A stretch of 64,000 nucleotides of DNA from Vigna angularis (Eukaryota; Streptophyta; Magnoliopsida; Fabales; Fabaceae), in contig NC_068973.1 of the NCBI RefSeq assembly GCF_016808095.1, positions 20,131,501-20,195,500 of the forward strand. Reading direction: 5' to 3'. The notes beneath the pieces were generated by a model, which was given only the letters and a program-made list of their open reading frames with translations, was not told where the DNA came from and made no database searches. Both the position numbers and the translations under genes were made by a program. This document shows, piece after piece, positions 23,511 to 34,472 of the stretch. Within the stretch, counting starts at the first letter, position 1. The number at the start of each line of letters is the position of its first letter.

Positions 23511-24500
23511 ATGGACATATGCCATTTTTACCACTAGAGAAAAGGTATCACCATAATCCAACCCAAAAATTTATGTGTAACCTTCATCCATAAGACGAGC
23601 TTTGAGGCGGTCAATAGTTTCATTAGGACCAACTTTGATGGTAAAAACATTGTTTAGCCATGCGTCTAGATGTTTTAGCCTAGATGTTATTTTATTTCCT
23701 AGGACGTAAGTGTTTTTCTATGTTTGGGGATTCTGGTTCTAGGTTGTGTTTGTTTGGGGTTTAGGCTTTAAGTCTTGTCTTCTTACCCTAAGTTATTTTC
23801 TGATTATTACTCTGTTTTAATGTTATTTGATTAAACTTCAAAACATTAGAGCGTTTGATTGTATAAATGCTTTTATCTTTAACAATCTCCCCCATTTTTA
23901 TGTTTAACAAATATACATTTAAACGATGTATCACCCTTTTTTTATGTTTAACATATACATATTTAATAAATACACATTTAATGTTATTTGATTAAAATTC
24001 AAAACATGAGAGTGTTAGGTTGTATAGATGATTTTATGTTTAACAGTCTCCCTTTTTTATGTTTAACAAATACACATATGCCATCTTTACCACTAGAGAA
24101 AAGGTATCACCATAATCTAACCCAAAAAGTTATGTGTGACCTTTGTCAACAAGACGAGCTTTGAGGTGGTTAATAGTTCCACTAGGACCAACTTTGATGG
24201 CAAAAACATTGTTTAGCCATGTGTCTAGATGTTTTAGCCTAGATGTTATTCTATTTCCTAAGACCTAAGTGTTTTCCTATGTTTTTCTATGTTTGGGGAT
24301 TATGGTTCTAGGTTGTGTTTGTTTGGTGTTTAGGCTTTAAGTCTTGTGTTCTTACCCTAAGTTATTTTCAGATTATTACTCTGTTTTAATGTTATTTGAT
24401 TAAACTTCAAAACATGAGAGCGTTTGGTATTATAGATGATTTTATCTTTAACAATATCCCCTTTTTTATGTTTAACAAATACACATTTAAACGATGTAGT
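23511..24500. repeat. Tandem duplication of a copia remnant (two units of about 430 bp)
   Basis: The block 23515-23939 (from catatgccatttttaccact to tctttaacaatctccccc) recurs at 24066-24498 with small changes. A third, shorter fragment of its distal part lies between them at about 23940-24065. Each unit includes the N-terminal reverse transcriptase words of the copia remnant on the minus strand. The distal half also matches 16320-16560 in the opposite orientation. Confidence 0.75.
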
Positions 24501-24966
24501 GATTCTTACTTCAACGTTTAGTTTTAAGTCTTATGTATTATATATCTTTTGCATGTTGTTAGTGGACATAGTCGAATAAACAAAAATAAATATAATCCAG
24601 ATAAAGCGGTAAATAAGCAACAAATAGAACAAATAAAGTAAATAGACAACAATCACAAAATCAACAACAATCATAAACTTTTTATTAAAACAAAACAGAT
24701 TACATGAATGCAAACATGGACTCCTTTCAGGGTTGTTGAGAACTTAAAGAACAGAGCCTATCGTTTGGAACACCCGACAAACAAAGCCATCCCCAACACT
24801 TGGAATGCATCACACCTTAAATTTTATTTCAGTTGAATGTTTATGATGTAATGCGCAATGCAACCATTAATAATATCATGTGTTTTCCATCCAAAGTTTG
24901 TGCAAGTTCTATGAAAAGACCTAGGGAACGATCTAAATGAACTCCTAGAGTCTAACGCTCAATGAG
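24501..24966. other. Unclassified sequence, probably the outer part of the decayed gypsy element
   Basis: Non-coding. The last bases (ctagagtctaacgctc at 24943-24959) recur at 26324-26340 on the other side of the solo LTR, so this stretch was continuous with the sequence that begins at 26259 before the solo LTR inserted. Confidence 0.4.
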
Positions 24967-26258
24967 TGTTAAGACCTCGACAAGTGTACCAAATCGTATG
25001 AAGTAATAATAAATGGTAAGACCAAGTATCGTTTCCCAAGAGACTCACGACACTAAACAGTCATGTAATTACTTAACTAATTAAGACTTTGAAGAACAAT
25101 TTAGGGTTTTTAAATGTAAAACCAAGAAAGTAAATATGAATGCAGTTTTTGACCAATTGAAGAGAAACACAAAAGTGAATGATGATGTTGGAATTATGAG
25201 ATGAAGATGTTATTAGGGTTTAGATTTCACCTAATCACTCTCATGCATATAAGAATTCTTCTTCTTTATTAATTGTCAACGTCACTTTCTAAATTACTTA
25301 GAACCCGATGTCTCGGCGAAAGAAGCCTATGCTTAATTATTAGACCACAATGTCTTGCATCCCTAATAATTAATTTTACATTACAAACGAAAGCTTAAGA
25401 CAACCAAGCGTTCTATCCCTATGTTTAGACAATAGTTCCCTTGGGAGAAATTCTCCAGTTCTAGGTTTCTAGGTATTTGTCAATAACAAAGAAAATAAAA
25501 AATCATGCCATGAATGAGTTAACCATAACAAGCATAAAGCATAGGAGAATAACCCTATCAATTAATGAAAGAAGCATATATAAATCGGAATCAATTCAAA
25601 TACATGAGAGTTTAGAGGTTACATCTTCCCCAACAACAAATGAATTTAGTTCCCTCTTGTCATGGAGAAACTAGATGTACAATGGAATGAGAATGAAAGA
25701 TAAACCCTAAAAACCAAAAAGGAGAGCTTTCGCATCCAATTCTGCCTCTAGAGAGTTGAAAAACTCTGAATTTGCATCCCTTCTGTCAAAAGATACCCGC
25801 TCTAGAACGTGCAAGTCCTTAAATAAAGATGAATTGGATCATGGGCCAACGTCGCCAACGCTCAGCGCTCCTACTTAGGGCGCCCAGGCGTGAAACAATA
25901 CTCGAAGATTGACGCTCAGCGTCCCTAAAAGGGCGCTCGGCGTGGGTGCGAGACCTCCAGCGCTAAGGGCCCCAGAAAAGGGCGCCCAAGCGTCCTGCGA
26001 CCTCTTGCAGCCTTCTCTTGTGGTGATCTTTCTGTCCTTTCTGGGTTCCAACTTCTTGATATATTAACTCCTCTTCCAATTCTTCCCAATCTCCTACAAA
26101 ATCAAGGGAATTTAGTGATAAAATCCTCAAGTATAACCTCAACTCTCTTATTCACAAAAGCAAGCTAAAAGCAAGAGAACTAGCAAGTTTCTAAGTCAAA
26201 AAGGGTTCATTTTTTATCAAAATTGAATCCAAAATAACGGTGAAATCAACCATTATCA
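24967..26258 (-). mobile_element. Inverted solo LTR (1292 bp) of the 20229-22946 family
   Basis: Read on the minus strand it begins TGATAATGGTTGATTTCACC and ends with GGTACACTTGTCGAGGTCTTAACA. These are diverged versions of both ends of the element at 20229-22946, and most of the length between can be followed (for example the ggatgcgaaagctctcct stretch and the GC-rich gcgcc block at 25850-26000). The flanks are ATGAG (24962-24966) and GTGAG (26259-26263), four of five bases identical, consistent with an old target duplication. The host sequence on both sides is one tandem-repeat array. Confidence 0.75.
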
Positions 26259-26364
26259 GTGAGGAATATTCTTGTAACTCTCACCTTAACATTTTGACCT
26301 AAGAAACATTCTACGTGAATTCCTAGAGTCTAACGCTCGGTGAGGAACGTTCTTGTAAACTCAC
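26259..26364. repeat. 81-bp tandem repeat at the solo-LTR insertion site
   Basis: The unit begins gtgaggaatattcttgtaa at 26259, and its second, partial copy begins gtgaggaacgttcttgtaa at 26340. The 24943-24966 stretch left of the solo LTR is the end of another unit, so the LTR landed inside this small array. Confidence 0.6.
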
Positions 26365-27795
26365 CAACGAGAGGCCTCTTCTTCTGTCATTCCTTGAAGT
26401 ATTCCTTCTCCTTCGGGAAACGATCGAATTGAACTCGTCGGGCCACCCATATGTTTGGGTCGAGCGGCCTAGAGAGGGGAGGACCTTCAGGAAGAGTCCT
26501 TTTGCTGCGCTTTGAGAACACCTAGGGCTCCCGAGCAGCCTTTCTCTTATTCTTCTTCTGCATAGGAGCCGAAGAGATGGGAATAGCATCGGCTCTACGA
26601 GCGGAAGCATCATCAGCCTAGTGAGAGGAGGCAGCAGTCTCGACCTCAAGGTCAACCGACGAAGTCTGCACAACCGTAGGCTTGGGTGTAATGGGAGGAC
26701 GAGAGGAGCACTCCTCATCGGACCTCTTCAGATAATCTGTAGAACAAAAAGAAATTTAGATAAGTTACAAATGACTGCTCGGTATAAGGTCTAAAATAAC
26801 TTACCGAACACTCTAATATGAAGATTTTTGGAGCCCAAGTAGCCTATGAGCGTGCGGGAGGAGGACTTGAGGGGTAATTGACTTAGCTGGCTAATCACCT
26901 CTAGCTCTTCAAGCGTCATGGAGGACTTGGGCCAATAAATAACTTTCTTGGGACAATTGGTCCAATAAAAAGGAAATTTAGGTCGTCCGTCCGGAAAATA
27001 AAAATGCGAACGACCGACCTCAAGAAAAGCAACATTGAGAAAGTTTCCCTTAAAGTCTCTGTAGGATGTGTTGAAAAATGTGAAAAACTATCTCTCCTTT
27101 ATCGAGATGAAGGAAACCCAAGGCTTGTTTGGGTGTGGCGTCACCCGAAAAAAGTAGAGAAATGAAGTGGGAGTGGGAATGAGGGCGAGAGCAGCGTAGA
27201 CGACCGAGAACGCTTGCATGAAAGCCCAACCGTTCGGATGAAGTTGGGTGGGAGCAACATTGACTTCGCGTAGAATGCCCACTTGAAAGCCCGAGAAGGG
27301 GAGAAGAACCCGCAGATCGCGGAACAAGGTCAAATAGACATAGGAACAGTCTGAGGCATACCCTTCTCGGTCATGGCACGTCTGCTCGGTCATTTGGCAG
27401 ACTGCCAATTTGAAACAATCTGCATCGTTGGCCGCCTTAACCAGGCAAACCCTATTTGCCAGACCCTTTATTGAGCGATCGGTAACGAAATAAGAAGTAT
27501 AAAGCTTAACATCGTGAGGAGCCCAGTCGTAACCGGCAACGACAGGCCTTGCTTTACATCTTCCATCCCACTCACCGGTGAAATCGACGTTGATCCCCAC
27601 CTCTTTGTCTTTGCTGTCCTCGAGTATGCGAGACGAGTTTTCGACAGCTGGGGAATCGGCCTGGTTGACGGCAGGAGGATTTGTCTCATCGTTGGGACCC
27701 AAAGTAGAGGAGTTAACAGAACTGAATGTTGTAGCACTGTCAGCGTACCCCCAACCTTCCCTCCTGGTAGACTCAAAACTCGTCAGAAAAGACAT
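26365..27795 (-). pseudogene. Decayed plant gypsy-type gag-like gene (Transposase_28-like domain)
   Basis: The 235-residue ORF 27795-27088 contains LLPFSGFQVGILREVNVA, then QLHPNGWAFMQAFSVV, FLYFFRV and WVSF. This is the pattern of the Pfam family called putative gypsy-type transposon, which occurs in the gag-like first gene of many plant elements. A TAG at 27088-27090 ends the ORF, but the same frame continues to about 26805 (RDFKGNFLNVAFLEVG, then YWPKSSMTLEELEVISQL). A likely donor (ggtaagtt) follows there, with an acceptor near 26740. The downstream segment (to about 26365) has more stops. The long ORF 26323-26718 is in a different frame and is probably a shadow. Neither protease nor polymerase was found, so the gene is inactive. 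Confidence 0.65.
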
Positions 27796-27895
27796 CGTTT
27801 ATCTAGATGAAGACGAGGGCTTGGAGCTTTAGAGAGGAATTTGGAAAGGTAGAGAGAACGTTCGGGAATCGGAGAACTTGAGGGTAAAAGTGAAA

Positions 27896-28560
27896 ATAAG
27901 GGGCTACCCCACCGCTAGTAGGTCCTGATGTTTCAGTTTATACTCTTTCCCGCCCTTTTGCATTCGTGACGCTTCGCCTTCTGTTTTTCTCGCCTTTTCA
28001 TAAAAGGGGCACATGTTGTCACGTGGGTCAGAGCCACCCTTGGTAATTCTTGCCAGGGTATTTTTGTCACTCGATCGATAGCGCAGAGTAAACCGAACGC
28101 AATGTCCAAGGCCTTGCTAGGGCTTAGGAGGCCTATGTTACTATAAGGGTACACCTTATCGATCGGATATGACTGTGGGCTATGTAGAATGGACCGAACG
28201 GTCGGGCTACGAAAATAAATTTTGCAGCCATTCGGTCAAGACAACAATTGAGCAGAGATAAAGCGCAATCAATACGGTAACTACTATTGATGACTGGTTA
28301 AGACACTCATTAATGACCATGAAGAGGTAAATTAATTTGTCATATTGTTGTAAATTCTATAAATAGAGGTTTAATGTCGAGGTAAATGACACTTTTTTTC
28401 ATAATTGAATTACTTTCGACCTCTAGAGAAAAAATCTGACTTGAGCGTCAGAGTGTATTTCTGTAAGTCACCCCCCTCAAACCGATCGGTCACCAAGAGT
28501 ATAAAGGAAGCGCACGCTAGTCCAGACAGGAGTACTACGAAGGATTCATCCTCGTCCCAT
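27896..28560 (-). repeat. Probable 5' LTR or leader of the decayed gypsy-type element
   Basis: This lies upstream of the gag-like gene on its coding strand and has no ORF of its own. It contains the ACCGAACGGTC word (28191) and relatives (ttcggtc near 28233, ccgatcggtcacc near 28480). A small TATA-like run (ctataaatag, 28357-28366) reads on the plus strand. Exact borders were not found. The right border should be just before about 28570, where sequence of the tandem unit described at 50836-52470 begins. Confidence 0.4.
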
Positions 28561-30126
28561 TTCAGTAGAAACAATTTTAAAATATTCTCTCTCGACATGT
28601 GATGAGTGCATATTTATGCCCACATTTATGCTTTAAAATTTAAATTTTTGATGAGATATTTGTGCTTAAATGGTTGATTTAAAGAAGATTTGTGATGATT
28701 GGATTGATTGTGTTTGGAAATAAAAGGGGCGTAAAAAGTGTGTTTTAGCGCATAAATTATTCTTGGATGTTCTAATGTTTATTTATGCAGTTGAAATTAT
28801 AAGTTCTATTGGTCCAAATGGAAATTCAAGGCCCAAAATCAGGTTTTATTTGAAAAATAATGTACAGATGGGCCAAACAGGCAACTTTTACCCTTGCACC
28901 TCCCAATTTCCCTACATACACCCTTCTCCTCTTAACCAGGCCCAATACTAAGCCAAACAGTAACCCTATTCTGAATACACCTCCTAAATTTTCCTACCCA
29001 TACCCCTCATACCACTAACTAGTCAGACTTCACTAGATCATGCCACGTGACAATCCACCATTAACAGATTGAAGCACCCAGATGATGCCACATCACTGAT
29101 CCTTTCACTGACTAGTGAACCAATCAAAACACGCCACCTCAGCCCTAACACATGAGCATAATCTTCTCCACCTTCTCCACAGAAAGCCTAGCCGCCAATG
29201 TCGCCAATGTCGTAAGCTGTCGTTCCGCTTCTACCGTACCATCCTCATCGCCGACCAACTTCTTCTCCCTCCTTTCTTGCCGGAAGGCCACGCTCGTCAC
29301 CACCATGTTGTGCTGCCACCGTGAAACCACACCGCCATGAAACCGCGACACTCCTCCTCCTTCATCGCGAGTTCCGCTCCGCCACCAACCTTCATCGCGC
29401 CATTAACGGCGAGACCACCATCGCGAGACCTGACGCGAGTTCTTCATCCACCTTCGCCGGAGCACTGTACGCCTCCTCCTCTGAAATCATCACCATCACG
29501 CCGCTGCAGAATACCACCCAAAGCCGCCATCACTTCGCGATCCTCGCCGCTGCCATGATCGCAACCACGCCGCAAGACCGCCGCCACCTTCCTTCTCCTT
29601 CGCACAAGGGTTCGAAGCCGCCGCAACATTCATCGTCATCGCGCCTCTGTGAGTTCTTCCAGCTGCCACACTGCACGTCAACCATCAACACGCGTCAGTC
29701 TTCACCGTGAACCTCCATGGCCGCCGCAACCATCTCGCACTGTCATCTTCTCCAGCGTCGAACAGCAAGCCCTTTTCCCAAATCTGAATCCTAATTTGGG
29801 AGAAAGGGGGAATGCCACGTGGCAGTGTGTTATTGGCCGCGTCCTTTCTCTGGTCAAAGCTGGTCAACAGGGGTTCTGGTGCAAATTTGGAGAATTATGA
29901 AGGGGCTAAAGTGTAGATAGGGGAAATTTCAGGACATTTGTGCAATTTTGGAAAGTTAGAAAAGTTAAAAGATAAAATTCAGTTGTTAATTAATTTAATT
30001 AGAGAATATCAACAGAAAATATCTTCCAAATCATGTTATAATTATTCAAATCTTTTAGTTATTTGGAAGATATAAGATAAAAGATTCTGTCAACTGAATA
30101 TTAAGAGGCCAAGCCCAATCAAGCCT

Positions 30127-30134
30127 TATATAAA
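30127..30134 (+). promoter_or_regulatory. TATA box of the 5' LTR
   Basis: TATATAAA followed by gagacccaaggg and, about 25-35 bases on, ggacttcattcattc as the likely transcription start region. The 3' LTR carries the same box near 37247. Confidence 0.6.
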
Positions 30135-30443
30135 GAGACCCAAGGGAGACTGGACTTCATTCATTCATTCTCTCATACTTCTCTCTCTCTCTTATTTTCA
30201 TCTTGTATTCAACTCCATTCATGGAGAGCTAATCATCTAGGGCTATTCTACTGTAATTCCATGATGGATTCTGAGGTTACGTTCAATTAATGCAATTGTT
30301 TATTTTGATTATTAATTTAAGTTGTTCTCTCTCTATGTCTTTTATCTCTCTATCTTGTTAAAAGTAAAGATTTTTGCATCATAATGTGTTTGAATCTACA
30401 TGCATATTGATTATATGAGTTCTAGGGTTTCTAGGTTTAATTG

Positions 30444-30755
30444 AGAATCTACTTTGATTTAATTTAGGAACTTTCATATGATTAAATGGTTTTTACTATC
30501 AATTGAGAATGTACTTTGGTTGGTAGTAATAATTTCAACTATAATTAATTGAGAATTTACTTTGATTGATTAAGTTTTAACTTGGTTAGGAGATTTAAGA
30601 ATAGACATGATTAAACACAATAGAATTTGATTGAGAATGTACTTTGGTTGAATTTATTGTGAATAATCTAGAAAGGTTTTGCATTTGATTGAGAATTTAC
30701 TTTGGTTAAATGCATGATCGCCCTCGAATTAATTAAGAATGTATTTTAATTAATT
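30444..30755 (+). repeat. Interspersed motif array TTGAGAATnTACTTTGRTT in the LTR
   Basis: Six copies in one orientation occur near 30440, 30499, 30548, 30632, 30688 and 30726 (gagaatctactttgattt, gagaatgtactttggttg, gagaatttactttgattg and so on), spaced 40-85 bp apart. The same set is at about 37556-37870 in the other LTR. They lie downstream of the TATA box, so they are in the transcribed leader. Confidence 0.75.
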
Positions 30756-31080
30756 TGAAACTTAAACAATAATCAATTGAACAATTATCCGTGGATAACC
30801 GATGATGAATCTATCTTGGAAAAGCAGTGGAATTAGCCTATTTCATCGTAACTGTTTTTAAGTTTCTTATTTGTTCTTTAAACATTCTCCAAACATTACT
30901 TTTATGCATAAGCATTGCATAGCATTCGTAAGAGTCAGATATTCAAAAGCATTTCCGTGTTCGTTGGGAGACGACTCAGGGTTACTTTAGCCCTATCTAC
31001 CTTCTTGAATGCTACTTGACAATACTGAAGTTGCCTTGAAAAGTATTAATTTGATAGCTTCAACGACAGTCTATCAAATT

Positions 31081-31098
31081 TGGCGTCGTTGTCGGGGA
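31081..31098 (+). other. Primer binding site complementary to tRNA-Asp
   Basis: TGGCGTCGTTGTCGGGGA starts four bases after the end of the 5' LTR. It differs at two positions from the complement of the plant tRNA-Asp 3' end as used by Athila elements. Confidence 0.75.
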
Positions 31099-31510
31099 AT
31101 ACGGTTAGTATTTTAAATATTTTGATTCTTATTTTGATTTTTCTTTTATTATTTATTATTTTTTATTTTTTTTTATTTTTTTTATTTTTACCTTTATTTT
31201 TTTTATTTAACGCACATACATTTAATTTAATTTGAGTTATTTTGTGGTCTTTAGTCATTCATGGTTTAAAAAAACATCTTTGTTCTTGTTTTTATTTAGA
31301 ATTTCTCTTGAGAAATACTTAAGGCTAGTTTGAATACACTCTAGCTAGGAAAGACTTGGTACTTAAGTTGTCCATTGTGACGCACCTCTCTTTCCTGGGA
31401 GTGGACCCAACAAGTCTCTCTTATCTCTTATTTGAAATATTTATCTAAAGCAAGAACAAAAGAAAAAGAGAAGTAACAGAGAAACAACTTCAAGCAGATT
31501 GCGTAGTGCA

Positions 31511-34472
31511 TGACCAGAGCTAACCCGGGAGAATTTTATCAAATTAACCCGGAAGTCGAAAGGAATTTGCGTAAGCTGCGAAGAAGTTTGAAATTTGGGT
31601 GTTCTACTAAGGGAACACTTTCTACATCTGAAGTCATTCCACCTTCATGATCTCCAATCACAAACATATCATCCAGTCCTTTACCTGATCCTAACCCGAA
31701 CAATATGGCACAAAGAATCATCAAACAATTAGCCACCTCCCACAATACAGCTATGTGAAGTAACATTGAATACCCTAATGAGGAGTGGGAGCTGAGACCT
31801 GACCTGTTAAATGCCTTACCAAAGTTCAATGGGTTATCAAGGGAGAATCCACACAAACACTTGAGACAATTTCACATGTTGTGTGAAAACTTTAGATCTC
31901 CCAGGATCACAATAGAGAGCCTTAAATGAGAGCTTTTCCTTTTACTCTTCAAGGCGCAGCTCAGGATTGGTGGTATTATATCTCTGCACGGATTACAAAT
32001 TGGGAAACTATTGAAAGACTCTTTCTTGAGAAGTATTTTCCTGCATCCAGATTATCAGCTATCCACAGAGAAATTCAAGATATAAGACAGAGAGATAAAG
32101 AGAATCTTAGTGAGTATTGGGAAAGATTCAAGAAACTATGTTCTTCATCCCCGCAACTCCAAATGGATGATTTTATTCTAAGCTTTTATGAAGGCTTAAG
32201 TCCTACTGATAGGTTATGGGCAGATGCTGCAAGCGGAGGATCTTTCTTAGACATGTCACCAGAAGATGGTATAGATCTAATAGAAAGGAAGGCAGTAGAC
32301 AATCAACAGTATGGAACAAGAGAAAATTCAGTGACTTTGTTGAAGGGAGTGCATGAAATTGAAAATGGTGCAGTTGATGGGAAAAAGATAGATGAAAGAT
32401 TAAATAAGCTAGAAAGCAAACTCGATCAGATTGCAAGCTTGTTTAAAACCTCAACTCCACAAATTGCTAATAAGTGTGGAATTTGCATTTCAACTGACCA
32501 TTATACTGATGAATGTCCTAGCTTGGTGGAAACCACTGTGGAAAATTCATCTCAAGTTTTTGCTACAAACATGATTGGAGGAAATAGACCATACCAGAAT
32601 TATCATGACTCAACCTCCAATAGGTATCAGCAAAACAGACAACCTTATGTTCCACCTCAACAAAGGCAACAACCTCAACCTGAAATGTCACTACAAGATT
32701 TCATGAAAACAATACTTGAGCAAAATTCAAAAATCAAGAAATCAATTGTAGAGTTGACTCAGAGGGTGGAAAAATTAGAGACTAAGGAGTCAAATAAATT
32801 ACCTGCACAAACAGTGATCAACCCGCAAAATGTAAGTGCTATTACTTTGAGAACGAGTAAGCAGGTAGAAGGCCCTGAAGGAGCCCAAGAGGATGAAGAT
32901 AAGGAGAAAGAAGGAGTGCAAATTGATGACAATAGAGGATCACGTGAACCATCACCTGAGACTACCACTGATAAATCCAGGTTAGTATCCTCTAACTCTT
33001 CTTCTAAAAATTCTTCTTCATCTTATTCTCCACCTCCTCCATATCCAAATCGGTTGAAGCCGAGAAACAAAAAAATGGAGGAATTAGACCAAGAGATTTT
33101 AAATATTTTCAAGAAGGTGGAGATTAATATTCCTTTGTTAGATGTTGTTAAGCAAATTCCCAAATACGCCAAGTTTTTAAAAGAAATTTGCACAAATAGA
33201 AGGCGTTTTAGGGATAATGAGGTTGTGAATTTGGGAAGAAATGTGTCAAGCTTGATTCAAAAACATATTGAAATACCGCGAAAATGCAATGATCCAGGTA
33301 TGTTTTCTGTTCCTTATGTTATTGGAAATTCAAAGTTTGACAATGCCATGCTAGATTTAGGGGCTTCCATAAATGTAATGCCTTTATCAGTGTTTACTTC
33401 TCTATCTCTGGGACCTCTTAAGACTACTGGTGTGGTCATTCAACTGGCCAACCGTAGCACAGTTAACCCTGCAGGTGTGCTTGAGGACGTCCTTGTCCGA
33501 GTAGACAAATTAATTTTTCCTGCAGATTTCTATATCTTGGACATGAAGGATGATGAAGGAATCAGTCCAACAACTATTATCTTGGGAAGACCCTTCATGA
33601 TGACAGCACGAACCAAGATAGATGTGCATGGAGGATCATTGACAATGGAGATAGGAGACGAGAAGGTGCGGTTCAACGTGTTGGAAGCTGGGAAGCACCA
33701 GATTAATGATCATTCTTTGTTTTGTATTGATTTATCAAGTGATGTTGTAAACAATTTTTCTTTTTCAAATATGTCGTGCCTAATTTTGGACGAAAAAGGA
33801 AACTATAAAGTAGGTAATATTGAGGACACGGTATTAATAGATGATACCTCTGTGGCGTTCGAGTGTGATGTTGAGGTGGTTGAGATTACCTTAGGCAGTC
33901 AAAGTTTGCCATTTGTGGTGCAGCCACCCATTTTGGACTTGAAACCTTTACCGTCCCATTTGAAATATGCTTATCTTGAGAAGGATGGAAAACTCCATGT
34001 TATTATATCTGCATTGCTTACTGATGAGCAGGAAAAACAACTATTACAGGTTATCAGAGACCACAAGAGAGCAATAGGTTGGACTTTAGCAAATATTCCT
34101 GTTATTAGCCCTTCTTTTTGCATGCATAGAATACTTTTGGAGGAGGATGCTAAACCAGTGAGACAACCTCAAGGAAGACTGAATCCTCAACTGATGGGGG
34201 TTGTAAAGAAAAAGGACACCAAGTTGCTACAAATAGGTCTTATATATTCAAATTCTAACAGCACTTGGGTAGGCCCTATACATGTGGTTCCCGAGAAATA
34301 TGGAATCACAATGGTCAAGAACGAGAAGGACAAGTTGACTCTTATTCAAGACAGAGGTGGGTCACATAATGTAGTAGTTGACCATCTTAGTAGGATTGAA
34401 AAGGAAAAAGATAACATTTCTATCCAGGATGACTTTTCCAATGAAGTCCTATTAGCATTCCTTCCACCATGA
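31511..34472 (+). pseudogene. Athila-like gag-protease-pol remnant with internal pol deletion
   Basis: Reading starts at the ATG at 31511. Two TGA stops and one frameshift (about 31923) separate the first 140 codons from the open frame 31926-34472 (848 residues). That frame has the retrotransposon gag core (FTLQGAAQDWWYYI, RFKKLCSSSP), a CCHC-type zinc knuckle (CGICISTDHYTDEC) at about 183-196, a Gln/Pro-rich spacer, a protease (MLDLGASINVMPLSVF, about 478-493) and ILGRPFMMTA. It then has the start of reverse transcriptase (HRILLEEDAKPVRQPQGRLNP). At about residue 799 the frame jumps from early RT to the end of RNase H (NVVVDHLSRIE). The RT active site, most of RNase H and integrase are missing. 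The deletion left the frame open. Function as a Gag/protease supplier is conceivable but the N-terminal breaks argue against it. Confidence 0.85.

Larger units (their letters stand above)
20124..23690 (-). pseudogene. Ty1/copia pol remnant (reverse transcriptase and RNase H), split by an LTR-element insertion
   Basis: Minus-strand translations give recognisable copia blocks in order. Near 23640 are the words KVGPNETIDRLKARL. The block 23177-23425 holds VCRLRKSLYGLKQS joined by a deletion to ILKYIKGSPKKWLLYG and VVCYSDTDWARSPSDR. The block 22960-23160 is the RNase H C-terminal part (WLKQFFRELKFGDITQM, LICDN, ALYISYNP). After the inserted element, 20124-20223 gives NIFIKSLRGPRIDYIC and LYALA before a stop. 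There are several in-frame stops and the RT catalytic core is missing, so it is dead. The two halves join in order at the CTGAT target site. Confidence 0.75.
28600..31076 (+). repeat. 5' LTR of the Athila-like element
   Basis: It is 2477 bp and matches 35748-38192 almost base for base, with scattered substitutions and a few indels. The largest visible indel is about 30 bp near 29368-29400, present here, missing in the 3' LTR and bounded by the repeated word catcgcg. A GC-rich stretch (29110-29760) yields overlapping ORFs on both strands that recur in the other LTR. They show no known domain and are not called. The distal part holds the gagaat-tacttt motif array. Confidence 0.9.

Noticed and set aside
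26323..26718. 131-codon minus-strand ORF rich in Arg/Leu
   Set aside because: The neighbouring frame fits the gag-like gene after its proposed intron. This ORF looks like a shadow frame of that decayed exon.
29115..29900. Several overlapping ORFs of 60-129 codons on both strands in the Athila-like LTR
   Set aside because: GC-rich stretches lack stops in many frames. The frames are mutually overlapping, without domains, and present in both LTRs only because the LTRs are copies.
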